Positions 21,839 to 32,343 of a stretch of 64,000 nucleotides of DNA are shown here, in pieces. The DNA is from Chrysopilus asiliformis. Taxonomy: Eukaryota; Arthropoda; Insecta; Diptera; Rhagionidae. Location of the stretch: NCBI GenBank assembly GCA_964034945.1, contig OZ035962.1:48849931-48913930 (forward strand), in the 5' to 3' direction. The stretch's first letter is position 1; every line of letters begins with the position of its first letter. The notes under the pieces are model-generated. The model did not search any database and had not been told where the DNA came from. It worked only from the letters and a program-made list of their open reading frames with translations. A program made the translations under genes and the position numbers.

Positions 21839-22370
21839 AATACACGACGAGAGACTTTTTCGCCTTTGCATACAAAGACACCTGTGTATACACTTCGGAG
21901 ACCGGAGATTTGTCTCCAAGTATCAAGTCTCTAGGGTCTCTGGGAGACTTAAGTTTCTTGCCGTGTAGCTACTAATGAGAGAGTCTCTTTAACCCTTTCG
22001 CACGGGAATTAATTTGGGCAATCGGAAAATTTTTTTTTTCGGATTTTGTATAAATACGATCAATAAAACATACTGGATTTTGGTTTTTGTGTGAAAGGGT
22101 CTGGGGGGGTGGGTGGGAAAATGTACATTTTAATGTACAATTCGGTTCAAATGTAAAACAAACTTCGATTTTAAATGAAGTTGTAACATTTATTTAGACT
22201 CTTCAATTCAGTAAATAATAATCATGAAACAAATATAAAATCAATTTCTTGAAAAAAATAAATAAACAGAAACTCAAATTTCAAAATATAAAATGAATAT
22301 AGGAATGAAGTTCTTATAATATAATCTTTTACGCCTCTTATTTTGAATGGAATTCTTGGAAACAATTCCT

Positions 22371-22589
22371 CTATTTGGTGATGCATAAATGAATATTGCA
22401 TTTACTGCACATAAAATGAGTTCTACCGGCGGTTCCCTGCGTAGTTTTGCAGTTCATCTTACAGCGGAAAGCCTCCTTTTTTCCATCGTGGTTAGGAATA
22501 TGGTCTATTCCATCGAATCTAATATCCATCCCTGGCCGAATTTCCATACTTCTTTTAGACGATGTCGGTGTTGTCGACGGAGAGAAATC
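22371..22589 (-). pseudogene. piggyBac-1 transposase Cys-rich C-terminus
   Basis: FRCKMNCKTTQGTAGRTHFM followed by CSKCNIHLCITK is the Cys-rich C-terminal domain typical of piggyBac transposases. It follows the N-terminal remnant in the same orientation. Confidence 0.8.
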
Positions 22590-23066
22590 TTGAGCATTTG
22601 ATGGTCGTCCTCGTTTGGAAGTGTTTTGCTTTTGACCGGCATACAATAGAGCATTTGCCACTTCTAATCTGAAATGCATAAGATCCAGAATGTCCTTTTT
22701 CACAAACCCTTGATCTTCTGCATTTTTTCTGTATTCCCCATAACTCTATGCCTTATTTGTATACGGTATAGGATTATTGAGAATAGCAGCTTGGTCAAAA
22801 AATTCTACAATAATTTCTTCATCAATCACAACAGAAGCGTCTTCATTAGCCATTGCAATCACTACATGTGGTCCCTCGGAATCATTTTCATCCTCCAAGT
22901 CATCATCATTTTTGTTTAGTTTTGTTGTGGTGTGGGTAACAATATCTTCCAATTTTTTTTCAACATTACGAATTCCTATGTTTTCGTTTTCTTCGTCCTC
23001 GCTGCTGTAGTCGATATCCGATTCCATTACCAGGTCAAATAACTCTTTATCGGTGAGGCCCTTCAT
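22590..23066 (-). pseudogene. piggyBac-1 transposase N-terminal and post-core segments, catalytic core deleted
   Basis: The first part (23066 to 22746) is an acidic N-terminal domain beginning MKGLTDKELFDLVMES. It is followed after a stop by sequence from near the C-terminus, QGFVKKDILDLMHFRLEV and KRGRPSNAQ. The three catalytic Asp blocks expected between these regions are missing, so the gene is an internal deletion derivative. Confidence 0.75.
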
Positions 23067-23194
23067 TTTCAAATTTCTGTAAATGTTGAAAATATTTGCT
23101 ATTTTGAAGCAGCATGTCCATTTAAATGTACAATACATTATAATGTACATTAGACTTAAAACGTGTTGTACATTTTAATGTACACCAACTTTTA

Positions 23195-24125
23195 TGGGGC
23201 TATTCACGAATGTAAATGTATCTGCAACTGTAACTTTACATGTTCCACATGATCCACACTAATTTTACATTAGATTCCAAATTGGTATTCACAAACTGTA
23301 ACTGTAGTCTTGTTCCAATTTGATTTGTAATTCCTTCTCATCGTTGGAAAATAAGAAACTTTTTGTTTAGTTTCATGAAACCTAAATCAACCGTATGATA
23401 TCTACTCACGGTCTATTTACGGCAAGCGCGAATAAACGTAAAGAAATATTGCATTCATTCTCGTCATAGCTTTTATCATAATGTATCTTGTTGCCAATCG
23501 ATGTAATAACAAAAATTATCTCAACTTTGACAGACAACTTCATTATTATTCAGAAAATATGTAAATAAAGCGAAATAATAAAACACACTTGAGAAAGAAT
23601 AACCGAAAAAATAAAATAGTTTAATTGAATTGCAATTAAATCAGCTGCTTCACATTTTGTCGGCCCTATAACAAATTCGTTAAAAAAAATGTTTCTTACA
23701 ACAAATGAGTCTTAAATGCTATATATTCCAAGGAAGGCCAAGGCAAAAGTCAATTCAAATGCCAACCGGACGCGAAAAAAATTCATTATGCTCTAGCATC
23801 TTTAAATACTAGATCGACTTTTGTTGTATTAAAATCATTAGGATTATTAACTTCACGTCGCCCTCGCAAACTCAGAATCTTCTTCCCATCCATTATACAA
23901 CAATATAAAGTCCGACATATTTCCTTTATTCTTAAAATTTTGCATTTTTCTTAAAAAATGTAACCTTATGGATAAGTTTTCTCTCGGCATAAACTTACAG
24001 ATGATTTGACAGCTAGTTACAGTTACAGATACAGAATGTCAAAGTCACAGTTTGTGAATAGCAAAGTGAACTGAAAATGTAAAGTTACAGATACAGAGCA
24101 ATCTTACATTTTAAGAATAGGCCCA
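23195..24125. mobile_element. Harbinger-like MITE nested in piggyBac-1
   Basis: TGGGGCTATTCACGAATGTA at 23195 is matched inversely by TAAGAATAGGCCCA at 24125. TTA flanks both ends (23192-23194, 24126-24128), the 3-bp duplication expected of PIF/Harbinger. Subterminal repeats of CTGTAACTGTAAC type recur in both halves. No transposase. Confidence 0.7.
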
Positions 24126-24860
24126 TTAGTTGAATTTATGACTAAAATACCCACTATTACACAAAAAATTATATGAGAACATGATTTTTCATTAGTGTTT
24201 TATATAAGTACATCAAAATTTATTCACTAATGTACATAAATAAACTAAATAATTGACAAATAAAAATCACTTACCAATGATTTTCACACGCACGTAGTTG
24301 TCTTCTTCAAAAATCAAGCAAAACAAAACTTTTTATCATGCATAATTGCAAAATACACTTTGCATGAAAGAAAGAAAGCATGATTTAATAAACTGTAAAA
24401 ATTCTAACTTGCTAGCACTCATATTTTGCGTTAAAATAACGTTTCAGTTTGATGTACATTATAATGTACACCACGCGCGAAAGGGTTAATGCGTCTCCGG
24501 TCTTCAAAACGTTTTGATATCTATCTCTTGGTCTCCGGAGACGACTTTTGACATTTCAGGAAATAGTTTTGTGGGAACGAGAATTTGTTTCGTTGTTTTG
24601 AAGGTCAGTTTTTATAAAGAAAAAAAGTGTTTTTACTTATTTTATATTTTAGATTAGTTATACTGTTGTTATGCTTGGAGACGAGATACCTGCGCCGTGT
24701 ATGTACTCCAGAGACTTTGCTTTTAGAGGCTTTTTAGTAAATGTCTCCGGAGATCTATTTTTTGATCTCCAGACTTAAATGCCTGTGATCGTGTATACAC
24801 TTTGGAGATTTTTGCCTTTTGTACCCTGGAGACCAGAGACCAAAGTCTCTCGTCGTGTAT

Positions 24861-25010
24861 TTTTTTTATACCCGTATGGTAAAACCAAAGGGTATATTAA
24901 CTTTGCCTTACCGTTTGTAACGCCAAGATCCCGTCATCACACACAAAAATGAATTACACCAGTGTGTTTAAAATGATAAAAAAAATTGAATTTTGCATGT
25001 CCGTCCGTCC

Positions 25011-25060
<50 letters not shown>

Positions 25061-25424
25061 CCGTCCGTCTGTCTGTGGCGCGGATTGCGGGCGCACGGAT
25101 TGAGCTAGAGACTTGAAAGTTTGCACAGATTCGTTTTTCGTAAAATGTGAGGCTAAGTTCGTTAATACGAACGAAAACGTTTTTTGCGAATATCTAAAAA
25201 ACGGTACATCCTATTAAAAAAGTTTAAGAACAAAAGTTATTTAGAATATGATTCTACATAAAACTCCCATACATCAAAATCCGATTGGAACAAGTTTTAA
25301 AAAAATCTTATTGGAAAATTTGAATTCAAATGAAATTTTGATACGCCGGCCGTTCAATTAAATCACCATACGGGTTTTCAATAATTGCCAGATTGGCAAT
25401 TATAGCTTTTGTTATGTTTTTACC
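24861..25424 (+). repeat. 'CCGTATGG' interspersed repeat, copy A
   Basis: Begins TATACCCGTATGGTAAAACC with GGGTATA close by (a short hairpin). It continues through AACGCCAAGATCCCGTCATC, a GTCC/GTCT microsatellite (24993-25076), GGCGCGGATTGCGGGCGCAC and ACTCCCATACATCAAAATCC. It ends ATTGCCAGATTGGCAATTAT and GCTTTTGTTATGTTTTTA. Family unassigned. Its architecture recalls the TATACCC-type INE-1 repeats of Drosophila, by analogy only. Confidence 0.75.
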
Positions 25425-25941
25425 TTAAGGATAACGCAAATGTCCTTTTTCCAATTTTCTCCGGAGAAATTGGTATTATGGGGTTTTTGGGGTCGCTGAT
25501 CACGAATCTGGTATTCGATTTTCAAAATTTGAAACGGAAGGTCCTGTAAGGATAACGCAAATATCCTTTTTCCCGTTTTTCCCCGAAAAAATCGGCATAA
25601 GGGGGTTTTTGGGGTCGCTGATCACGGATCCGGTATTAGATTTGCAAAATTCGAAACGGAAGTTCCTGAAAGGAAAACGGAAATATCCTTTTTCCCATTT
25701 TTCCCCGGGAAAATTTGCATTATGTTTGAGATCGCTTAACACGAATCCGATATTAGATTTTCAAAATTTGACACGAAAGGTCCTGTAAGGATAAATATCC
25801 TTTTTCCCGTTTTTCCCCGGAAAAATCGGCATAAGGGGGTTTTTGGGGTCGCTGATCACGAATCCGGTGTTGGAATTTCAAAATTCGAAACGGAAGGTCC
25901 TGTAAGGATAACGCAAATATCATTTTTCCCATTTTTCCCCG
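25425..25941 (+). repeat. Helitron minisatellite, ~four units
   Basis: Continuation of the H1 array (GGATAACGCAAATGTCC onwards) in the same orientation as 21249-21838. Confidence 0.85.
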
Positions 25942-26011
25942 GAAATATCACCAAAAATTTTTATAAAGACAAAATTTCAGTTAGAAATTTTTTATTTTTT
26001 TTATTTTTTTT
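25942..26011 (-). repeat. 70-bp inverted copy of sequence at 27787-27856
   Basis: GAAATATCACCAAAAATTTT onwards is the exact reverse complement of 27787-27856, including the A-interrupted T-runs (T6 A T8 A T8). It sits precisely at the start of the second copy of the ~1 kb duplication. Confidence 0.9.
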
Positions 26012-26052
26012 AAAATGATAAAAAAAATTGAATTTTGCATGTCCGTCCGTCC

Positions 26053-26098
<46 letters not shown>

Positions 26099-26720
26099 CC
26101 GTCCGTCTGTCTGTGGCGCGGATTGCGGGCGCACGGATTGAGCTAGAGACTTGAAAGTTTGCACAGATTCGTTTTTCGTAAAATGTGAGGCTAAGTTCGT
26201 TAATACGAACGAAAACGTTTTTTGCGAATATCTAAAAAACGGTACATCCTATTAAAAAAGTTTAAGAACAAAAGTTATTTAGAATATGATTCTACATAAA
26301 ACTCCCATACATCAAAATCCGATTGGAACAAGTTTTAAAAAAATCTTATTGGAAAATTTGAATTCAAATGAAATTTTGATACGCCGGCCGTTCAATTAAA
26401 TCACCATACGGGTTTTCAATAATTGCCAGATTGGCAATTATAGCTTTTGTTATGTTTTTACCTTAAGGATAACGCAAATATCCTTTTTCCCGTTTTTCCC
26501 CGGAAAAATCGGCATAAGGGGGTTTTTGGGCTCGCTGATCACGGATCCGGTATTAGATTTGCAAAATTCGAAACGGAAGTTCCTGAAAGGAAAACGGAAA
26601 TATCCTTTTTCCCATTTTTCCCCGGGAAAATTTGCATTATGTTTGAGATCGCTTAACACGAATCCGATATTAGATTTTCAAAATTTGACACGGAAGGTCC
26701 TGTAAGGATAACGCAAATAT
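26009..26720 (+). repeat. Second copy of ~1 kb direct duplication (repeat copy B plus minisatellite)
   Basis: From TTTAAAATGATAAAAAAAATTG onward it matches 24967 onward at an offset near 1.04 kb, including the junction between the CCGTATGG repeat and the H1 array. One ~122-bp unit is missing relative to the first copy (array after 26461). Confidence 0.85.
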
Positions 26721-27399
26721 CATTTTTCCCATTTTTCCCCGGAAAAATTGTCATTATGGGGTTCTTGGGGTCGCTGATCACGAATCTGGTGTTGGAATTT
26801 CAAAATTCTAACCGTAAAGTCCTGTAAGGATAACGCAAATGTCCTTTTTCCAATTTTTCTCGCGAAAACAGGCTTTGGGAGGTTTTCAGGGTTGCTTATC
26901 ACGAATCTGAAGTTGGAATTTCAAAATTCGAAACGGAAGGTCCTGGGAGGATAATGAAAATATCCTTTTTCCCATTTTTCCTGGGAAAAATTTGCATTAT
27001 GTTTGGGATCGCTGATCACGAATCCGATATTAGATTTTCAAAATTCGAAACGAAAGGTCCTGCAAGGTTAACGCAAATGTCCTTTTTCCAATTTTTCTTG
27101 AAACAATTGAGACTAAGGGATTTTCGCTGATTTTCGCTGATCGCGAATCCGGTGTTCGATTTTTCAAATGCTAAACGGAAGGTCCTGTAAGGATAACGGA
27201 AATGTCCTTTTTCCAATTTTTCTCGCAAAAACAGTCTGGGAGGTTTTCAGGGTTGCTTATCACGAATCTGGAGTTGGAATTTCAAGATTCGAAACGGGAG
27301 GTCCTGTAAGGATAACATTTTTCCTAAAACTTTTTAAGTTATTTATGTTTTCTAAAATTTATACAAAACACTTTTAGCTGCCAACGAAGGGTCTGCTAG
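26721..27399 (+). repeat. Helitron minisatellite and 3' terminus
   Basis: About five diverged units, then TTTTTAAGTTATTTATG and the terminal block ending GGGTCTGCTAG before T. Confidence 0.85.
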
Positions 27400-28208
27400 T
27401 ATGGTATAAATATGAGGTGGATAGCTTCAGTGGTTCAGCCGTGATGATCAGACGAACATACGCACCAACAATTTTATATATTAAGAAGATTAAATTTATA
27501 TAAGCGCAACAGCAAAACAATTAAAATAAAGATAAAAAAAAACGAACTGAACATAATATGGTTTAAGATTTAGAAAAAAATAAGTTTTTAATAAATGTCA
27601 AAAAAAAAATATCATGAGAAGACAAAACAAAAACATCTTATATAACTTGATAAAAAATATTTTAATTAAAATTGAAAGTTTAAAAAAAAAGCTAACTAAA
27701 AGACAAAATGCACAGAAGAATACAAAACAGAAACATCTTGACATAACTAGAGATAAAATATTTCAATTAAAATTTAAAACCAAAAAAAAAAAAATAAAAA
27801 AAATAAAAAATTTCTAACTGAAATTTTGTCTTTATAAAAATTTTTGGTGATATTTCGAAAAATTACATTTTTCTTTCTTCAGGGGGTAAGGAATGTGATG
27901 AATTGCATTTCGACTTTTCTAAATCTGATGCAATACATCACCTTACTTAAAACACACGGTATTAAAGTACAAAATCAGAACATTAACCCATGAAAAATAT
28001 CCAAATCATAGATATTCCACTTAACCAATGCAATCCGGTCATTGTACTTTGGTCAGACCATTTCTATAAAATTATCAATCAATTATGCAAAAGTGCATTC
28101 TGGTCAATGTACTTTGTATCTACCATAAACCCAATAAACCTATAATCCCCAAAATGCTTACCCAAAAATTACGTTTACAAACGTTTATCAGAAGTACGCG
28201 ACAAGCGC
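27400..28208. other. A+T-rich target DNA of the Helitron
   Basis: A-rich stretches with two related segments (AGACAAAACAAAAACATCTT, and AAAACAGAAACATCTTGACA). Includes 27787-27856, source of the inverted copy. A poor 67-codon Lys-rich frame at 27614-27817 is compositional. Confidence 0.4.
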
Positions 28209-28300
28209 GATCCTATTTCACAACAATTGTTTTGTTGTATGACGATCTTATTTCACAACAAGTGTTTTGTTGTATGACGATCTTATTTCATAAACAATTT
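28209..28300. repeat. 35-bp tandem repeat, ~2.5 copies
   Basis: CGATC(C/T)TATTTCACAACAA followed by TGTTTTGTTGTATGA repeats head to tail. Confidence 0.8.
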
Positions 28301-28982
28301 CATCAAGCCGGTGAAGAATCAAAATGCTGATACTTCCAAATAATTCTGATGGCTCGCGACCAGGGCAAATACAAGAATAATATTTCACAATTCACCTTTA
28401 AATTGTAGTTTTTACTTACACTGCAATTTCGCCCATTTAACATGAAGTGGGAAATCGCTTCAACGAATAAGGTTGTCCAGGTCAGGAATGTTATAAAAGT
28501 AAGTGTCAAGATCGGTCAAGAAGAGAGTTCTGGTCAGAAGCTTTTTGAGTTTTGGAGTTTCGGGGTCTTGTAGAGTTTTTTGTGGAGTTTTTTAGAAGTT
28601 TTTAATGGAGACAAGGAGTATTATTTTAGAGTTTTTGGAAACAGTTAGTTTTTAGAGTTGAAGTGGAGTAGCGAAAGTAAAAGGGTCGAAAAGTTGAAAA
28701 GTAAAATTCGTTTTGTCTGTGCATTTTTAGTCAAGTGTTTGAAAAGTTAAAACATAATCAAAGAAAAGTGTAAACTGATTAGTTATAATTATAAGAGAAA
28801 AAAAAAGAAACATTAAAAATAATTGAAATTCGATTTATATGTACATTTTAAGTAAAGTTGTATTAACATTTGGAATATAAGAAAAAGAAAAGTGTACGCC
28901 GATTTGTTGCGACTAATAAAGAAGAAATATAATAAATAATTGAAATATATAACTTGTTTAATTCAGGCAATTCAAAAAAAGG
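28301..28982. other. Unassigned; possible LTR-like or promoter-bearing segment
   Basis: TTATAAAAGTAAG (~28490), several AATAAA-type signals (28910-28940) and an end near TTTAATTCAGGCAATTC resemble an LTR. No second copy lies in the window, so this stays speculative. Confidence 0.25.
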
Positions 28983-30460
28983 TGTCACAGAATCAACAAA
29001 TGGGTTGAAGCAAATAATATTGTAAATGAATATCAAGCAGGCTTTCGTAAAAATTACTCGACCTTTGACAATATTTTTATATTAACAAGCATCGGCCACC
29101 TGCAGCTTAAGAATAATAACAAGTTGTATGTCTTCTTTGTAGACTTAAAGTCCGCATTCGATACAGTGGTCAGAAAAGCTCTCTTTGATAAATTGTCGTT
29201 CCTCGGACTGTCTTCTAAAATGTTGAGAATACTGATAATGCTTTATTCAAATACATAATCTGCGGTATGGGACGGCGTAAACATATCCGAGTACTTCGAT
29301 GTAAATCAGGGTGTCAAACAAGGCTGTATTCTGAGCCCGATACTTTTTGCATTATTTCTGAATGATCTGCATAATTATTTACCTTCTGGTGCCATTAAAG
29401 TGGGCAAAGCGCATATTACAGTACTGCTGTATGTTGACGATATGGTTTACTAGCGAATAGTCCAGAAGCGCTCCAAAAGATGATGCTCTCTTTAGAACAA
29501 TACTGTGAAACGTGGTACCTTAATTTAAATTTACTTAAATCAAAAGTGATGGTATTCAGAAAAGGCAGTAGACAAAGTTCTAAGTTTACCTGGCGGTGGC
29601 AAAGAAACAAAATCGATACAGTCAACGAATACAAATACCTCGGTGTAAACCTTACTTTTAACTTGTCTTTCACAAAACATTTAGATGACAAACTCCGTTG
29701 CGCAAAGCAAGTATTAAACTTTAATTGGTCTCGCTATGTTTACAATAAAGATATCCTACTATCTAATAAACTAAGCATTTTTAACAGTACTGCATACTCT
29801 GAAATGGGGTATGCTGCTCAAATCTGGGGGTATCGCCAATATGACCAACTAGAGAAACTTCAGCGTTTCTTCTTAAAGAAAGTTTTATACCTCCCTGTAC
29901 TCCCAACTACATAATATTTCTCGAAACTGGTCTAGATCGTCTTTCTCTTGCCACACTCAAGCTACACTTCGATTATATATTAAAAGTCCTGTCATATCCG
30001 AGGTACAGACTCCCAAAACTACTCGCTGAAGAAACCATAAATCAAAATACTTTCTGGTCAAAGGAATGGCTTAAAATTTTTGACGGCTATAATATTAATC
30101 GAAATTCCTACTTCGACACTTCCGTACTAAAAAAAACAAATTACAGGAGTAATTAGGTCGATGTCTCGTAAGGACTGGGAAAAAAATGTGCAATCTTCAC
30201 TTGCATCTCAACACCACGACCAATACTGTCACCTAAAATACACGAATATTCCTAGCTACGTAAGAGATAAGTACTCTATTCAAGAGATAAGCGTCATCTT
30301 TAAGACAAGGGGAGCTCTTCTTGATCTAAATTATAGGGCGTTCAAAACTTCTGAAACGAAGTCTTGCTCCATCTGCAATAATGCCGGAGTCGACAATACG
30401 TATCATTTCATAGCGCGTTGTCCGGCAGTCTTGTTTCGGAAGGAAAAAATGTTTCTGCAG
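28983..30460 (+). pseudogene. Non-LTR retrotransposon ORF2 fragment (RT to C-terminal CCHC)
   Basis: 5'-truncated LINE coding region with many breaks. RT blocks: RINKWVEANNIVNEYQAGFR (from ~28990), VFFVDLKSAFDTV, GVKQGCILSPILFALFLNDL and the catalytic LLYVDDMVY (~29425-29450). A stop follows the box, and the frame 29480-29914 continues the thumb (YCETWYLNLNLLKSKVMVF, EYKYLGVNL). The last part, 30161-30460, has ISVIFKTRGALLDLNYR and the C-terminal Cys/His motif CSICNNAGVDNTYHFIARC. The same C-terminal block occurs at 56.1 kb. The clade cannot be fixed by eye. No poly-A tail is clear. Confidence 0.85.
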
Positions 30461-30477
30461 AATAATTGTACTAAAAT
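30423..30477 (+). repeat. 55-bp LINE-derived direct repeat, copy 1
   Basis: CGGCAGTCTTGTTTCGGAAG through ACTAAAAT is identical to 36016-36070. Confidence 0.95.
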
Positions 30478-30589
30478 TGTTCTAAATTGTACCGCACAGA
30501 AAAAAAAGTGTACTAGTACAGTTTTCTCAAAAATCGAAAAAAAAAATATTTTTTGGTTTCCGAAGAAATTTTTTTTCGTAGAATAATTG

Positions 30590-30775
30590 TACTAAAATTG
30601 TACTAAATTGTACCACAAGGGAAAAAAAACATGTGTGTGCAGTGCACACGCGGTAGAAGTGAAACCTTAGGAAAACTAAACAGCGAGAGAATGAGACGAA
30701 TGCGGTATCAGGGGTGGGATAGTTATAGCGTTTATTTATTATAATATTGGTACCAGGTTCAAAAGTAATATTATA
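30590..30775. other. Unassigned DNA with GTACTAAAATT repeats
   Basis: TTGTACTAAA motifs recur. No gene. Confidence 0.3.
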
Positions 30776-31652
30776 TTTTTATTGAAAATCTAATACCGGA
30801 TTCGTGATCAGCGACCCCAAAAACCCTAAAATGCAAATTTTTCCGGGGAAAATGGGAAAAAGGATATTTTCATTATCCTTACAGGATCTTCCGTTTCGAA
30901 TTTTGAAAATCTAATACCGGATTCGTGATCAGCGACCCCAAAAACCCTAAAATGCAAATTTTTCCGGGGAAAAATGGGAAAAAGGATATTTATCCTTACA
31001 GGACCTTTCGTTTCGAATTTTGAAAATCTAATACCGGATTCGTGATCAGCGACCCCAAAAACCCCGTAGTGCCAATTTTTCCGGAGAAAAATGGGAAAAA
31101 GGATATTTTCATTATCCTTACAGGACCTTCCGTTTCGAATTCTGAAAATCTAATATCGGATTCGTGATCAGTGACCCCAAAAACCCTATAGTGCAAATTT
31201 TTCCGGGGAAAAATGGGAAAAAGGATATTTTCATTATCCTTACAGGACCTTCCGTTTCGAATTTTGAAAATCTAATATCGGATTCATGATCAGTGACCCC
31301 AAAAACCCTATAGTGCAAATTTTTCCGAGGAAAAATGGGAAAAAGGATATTTTCATTATCCTTACAGGACCTTCCGTTTCGAATTTTGAAAATCTAATAC
31401 CGGATTCGTGATCAGCGACCCCAAAAACTCTAAAATGCAAATTTTTCCGGGGAAAAATGGGAAAAAGGATATTTTCATTATCCTTACAGGACCTTCCGTT
31501 TCGAATTTTGAAAATCTACATAGCTAAAAACCTGCTCCTGGCAACACAGATTATTTTGCAAAAAACCGCATAAAAATCGGTCCAGTAGTTTTTGAGTTTT
31601 GTAATCTCAGGCAGGCAGACAAACAATAAAACATCCATTTTTATTTATATAC
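30776..31652 (-). mobile_element. Helitron H1, minus strand, 3' truncated, ~six 122-bp units
   Basis: Regular units (exact 122-bp spacing at 30996, 31118 and 31240) in complement orientation: AGCGACCCCAAAAACCC, ATTATCCTTACAGGACCTTC. The 5' block follows at 31512-31650 and the terminal TC is degraded (TATATAAATAAAAATGG). The 3' terminal block is absent. Confidence 0.85.
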
Positions 31653-31925
31653 GAGTACATATGTATATATTGCAATTTATGACGAAACATAATTTATCGC
31701 CTCCTCTCTCCACTTCCTCCCTCCTAACACTTCTCCCTTCTCCCCTTTCCCTTCCCGTACCCCGCCCTCTTCCCCTACCCCTTCCCGCTTCCCATCAATC
31801 TTGTTTACGATAAATTGACTGGCACCCATCTGTATTCTATCTCATTTTCTCGTGGGCTAAAATATCCTATCTCTTTTTACTGTCGTTTCATCGAGTTTGA
31901 AATCACTCACAACGCCGCTAAAGAA
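31653..31925 (-). mobile_element. Pyrimidine-rich piece of Helitron family H2
   Basis: GCAATTTATGACGAAACAT plus a long CCTCC/CTTCCC tract (31690-31800) is the complement of 42770-42935. It flanks the H1 5' end here exactly as it does there. Confidence 0.6.
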
Positions 31926-32343
31926 GTTTTCACCAGTGTTGCACTTTTAGTACAATCGTAATAGATTTAGTACATTTCAAGCTCTGAAAATACCTATTAC
32001 TTACGTATGCCATTTTTAGCCAAATCTAGTACATTTGGGCCCAAACTCAAAATGTATGGATTCTTTCATTATAAACAAACTTTAATTTTGATTCAGCTGC
32101 GTGATTTAAAAAAAGAATCTACCTCTCTCTTTTGGAATCTAGTATCCTTTTTCGTGAATCTAGTTTATTGTACTCATCATAAAATGCCATACGTATATAG
32201 CCTATTTGCTTGTCCCATTCCTGTTGACATCTTTTACCAGTTGTTCGTTGTTCGTTTGCGCTAAAATTGCTTTTCAGAATGGCATTGTACAGGTAAATTT
32301 TGTTTGGTTATGATGTAAGTCCAAAAAACCTAAAAGACATCTC

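Larger units (their letters stand above)
21993..24485 (-). mobile_element. piggyBac-1, TTAA-flanked
   Basis: TTAA at 21989-21992 and 24486-24489 flanks CCCTTTCGC and GCGAAAGGG ends. Four subterminal palindromes of type GTACATTWTAATGTAC lie near 22123, 23135, 23168 and 24454. It holds a core-deleted transposase and a nested MITE. Confidence 0.88.
21840..24860. mobile_element. TIR element (ATACACGACGAGAG) hosting a piggyBac
   Basis: ATACACGACGAGAGACTTT at 21840 is inverted at 24842-24860. Subterminal matches include GTGTATACACTT and TCTCCGGAG-type palindromes. No target duplication was identified because the right flank is another repeat. Superfamily unassigned. Its own interior is short once the piggyBac is removed (~520 bp). 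Confidence 0.7.
20090..27399 (+). mobile_element. Helitron H1 expanded by nested insertions
   Basis: Starts after A with TCTATATATAAAAATGG at 20090 and has the normal 5' block. It ends with CTAG at 27396-27399 before T, after AACGAAGGGTCTG. Between them ~122-bp units run through all gaps (21249-21838, 25425-25944, 26461-27310), interrupted by the nested elements listed separately. Continuity is inferred from orientation and matching ends. Confidence 0.65.

Noticed and set aside
24993..25076. Open frames of Cys-Pro-Ser-Val or Thr-Asp-Arg-Gln repeats in GTCC/GTCT arrays (also 26041-26115, 37464-37711, 38004-38276)
   Set aside because: Pure microsatellite translation with no flanking coding signal.
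27614..27817. Lys/Asn-rich 67-codon frame
   Set aside because: Compositional; consists mostly of A-runs.
28301..28982. Solo LTR of a gypsy-like element
   Set aside because: TATA-like and AATAAA signals only; no defined ends, no duplication and no second copy in the window.
30996..31512. CRISPR-like array
   Set aside because: Units are near-identical over the full 122 bp, with no unique spacers, and lie within a Helitron.
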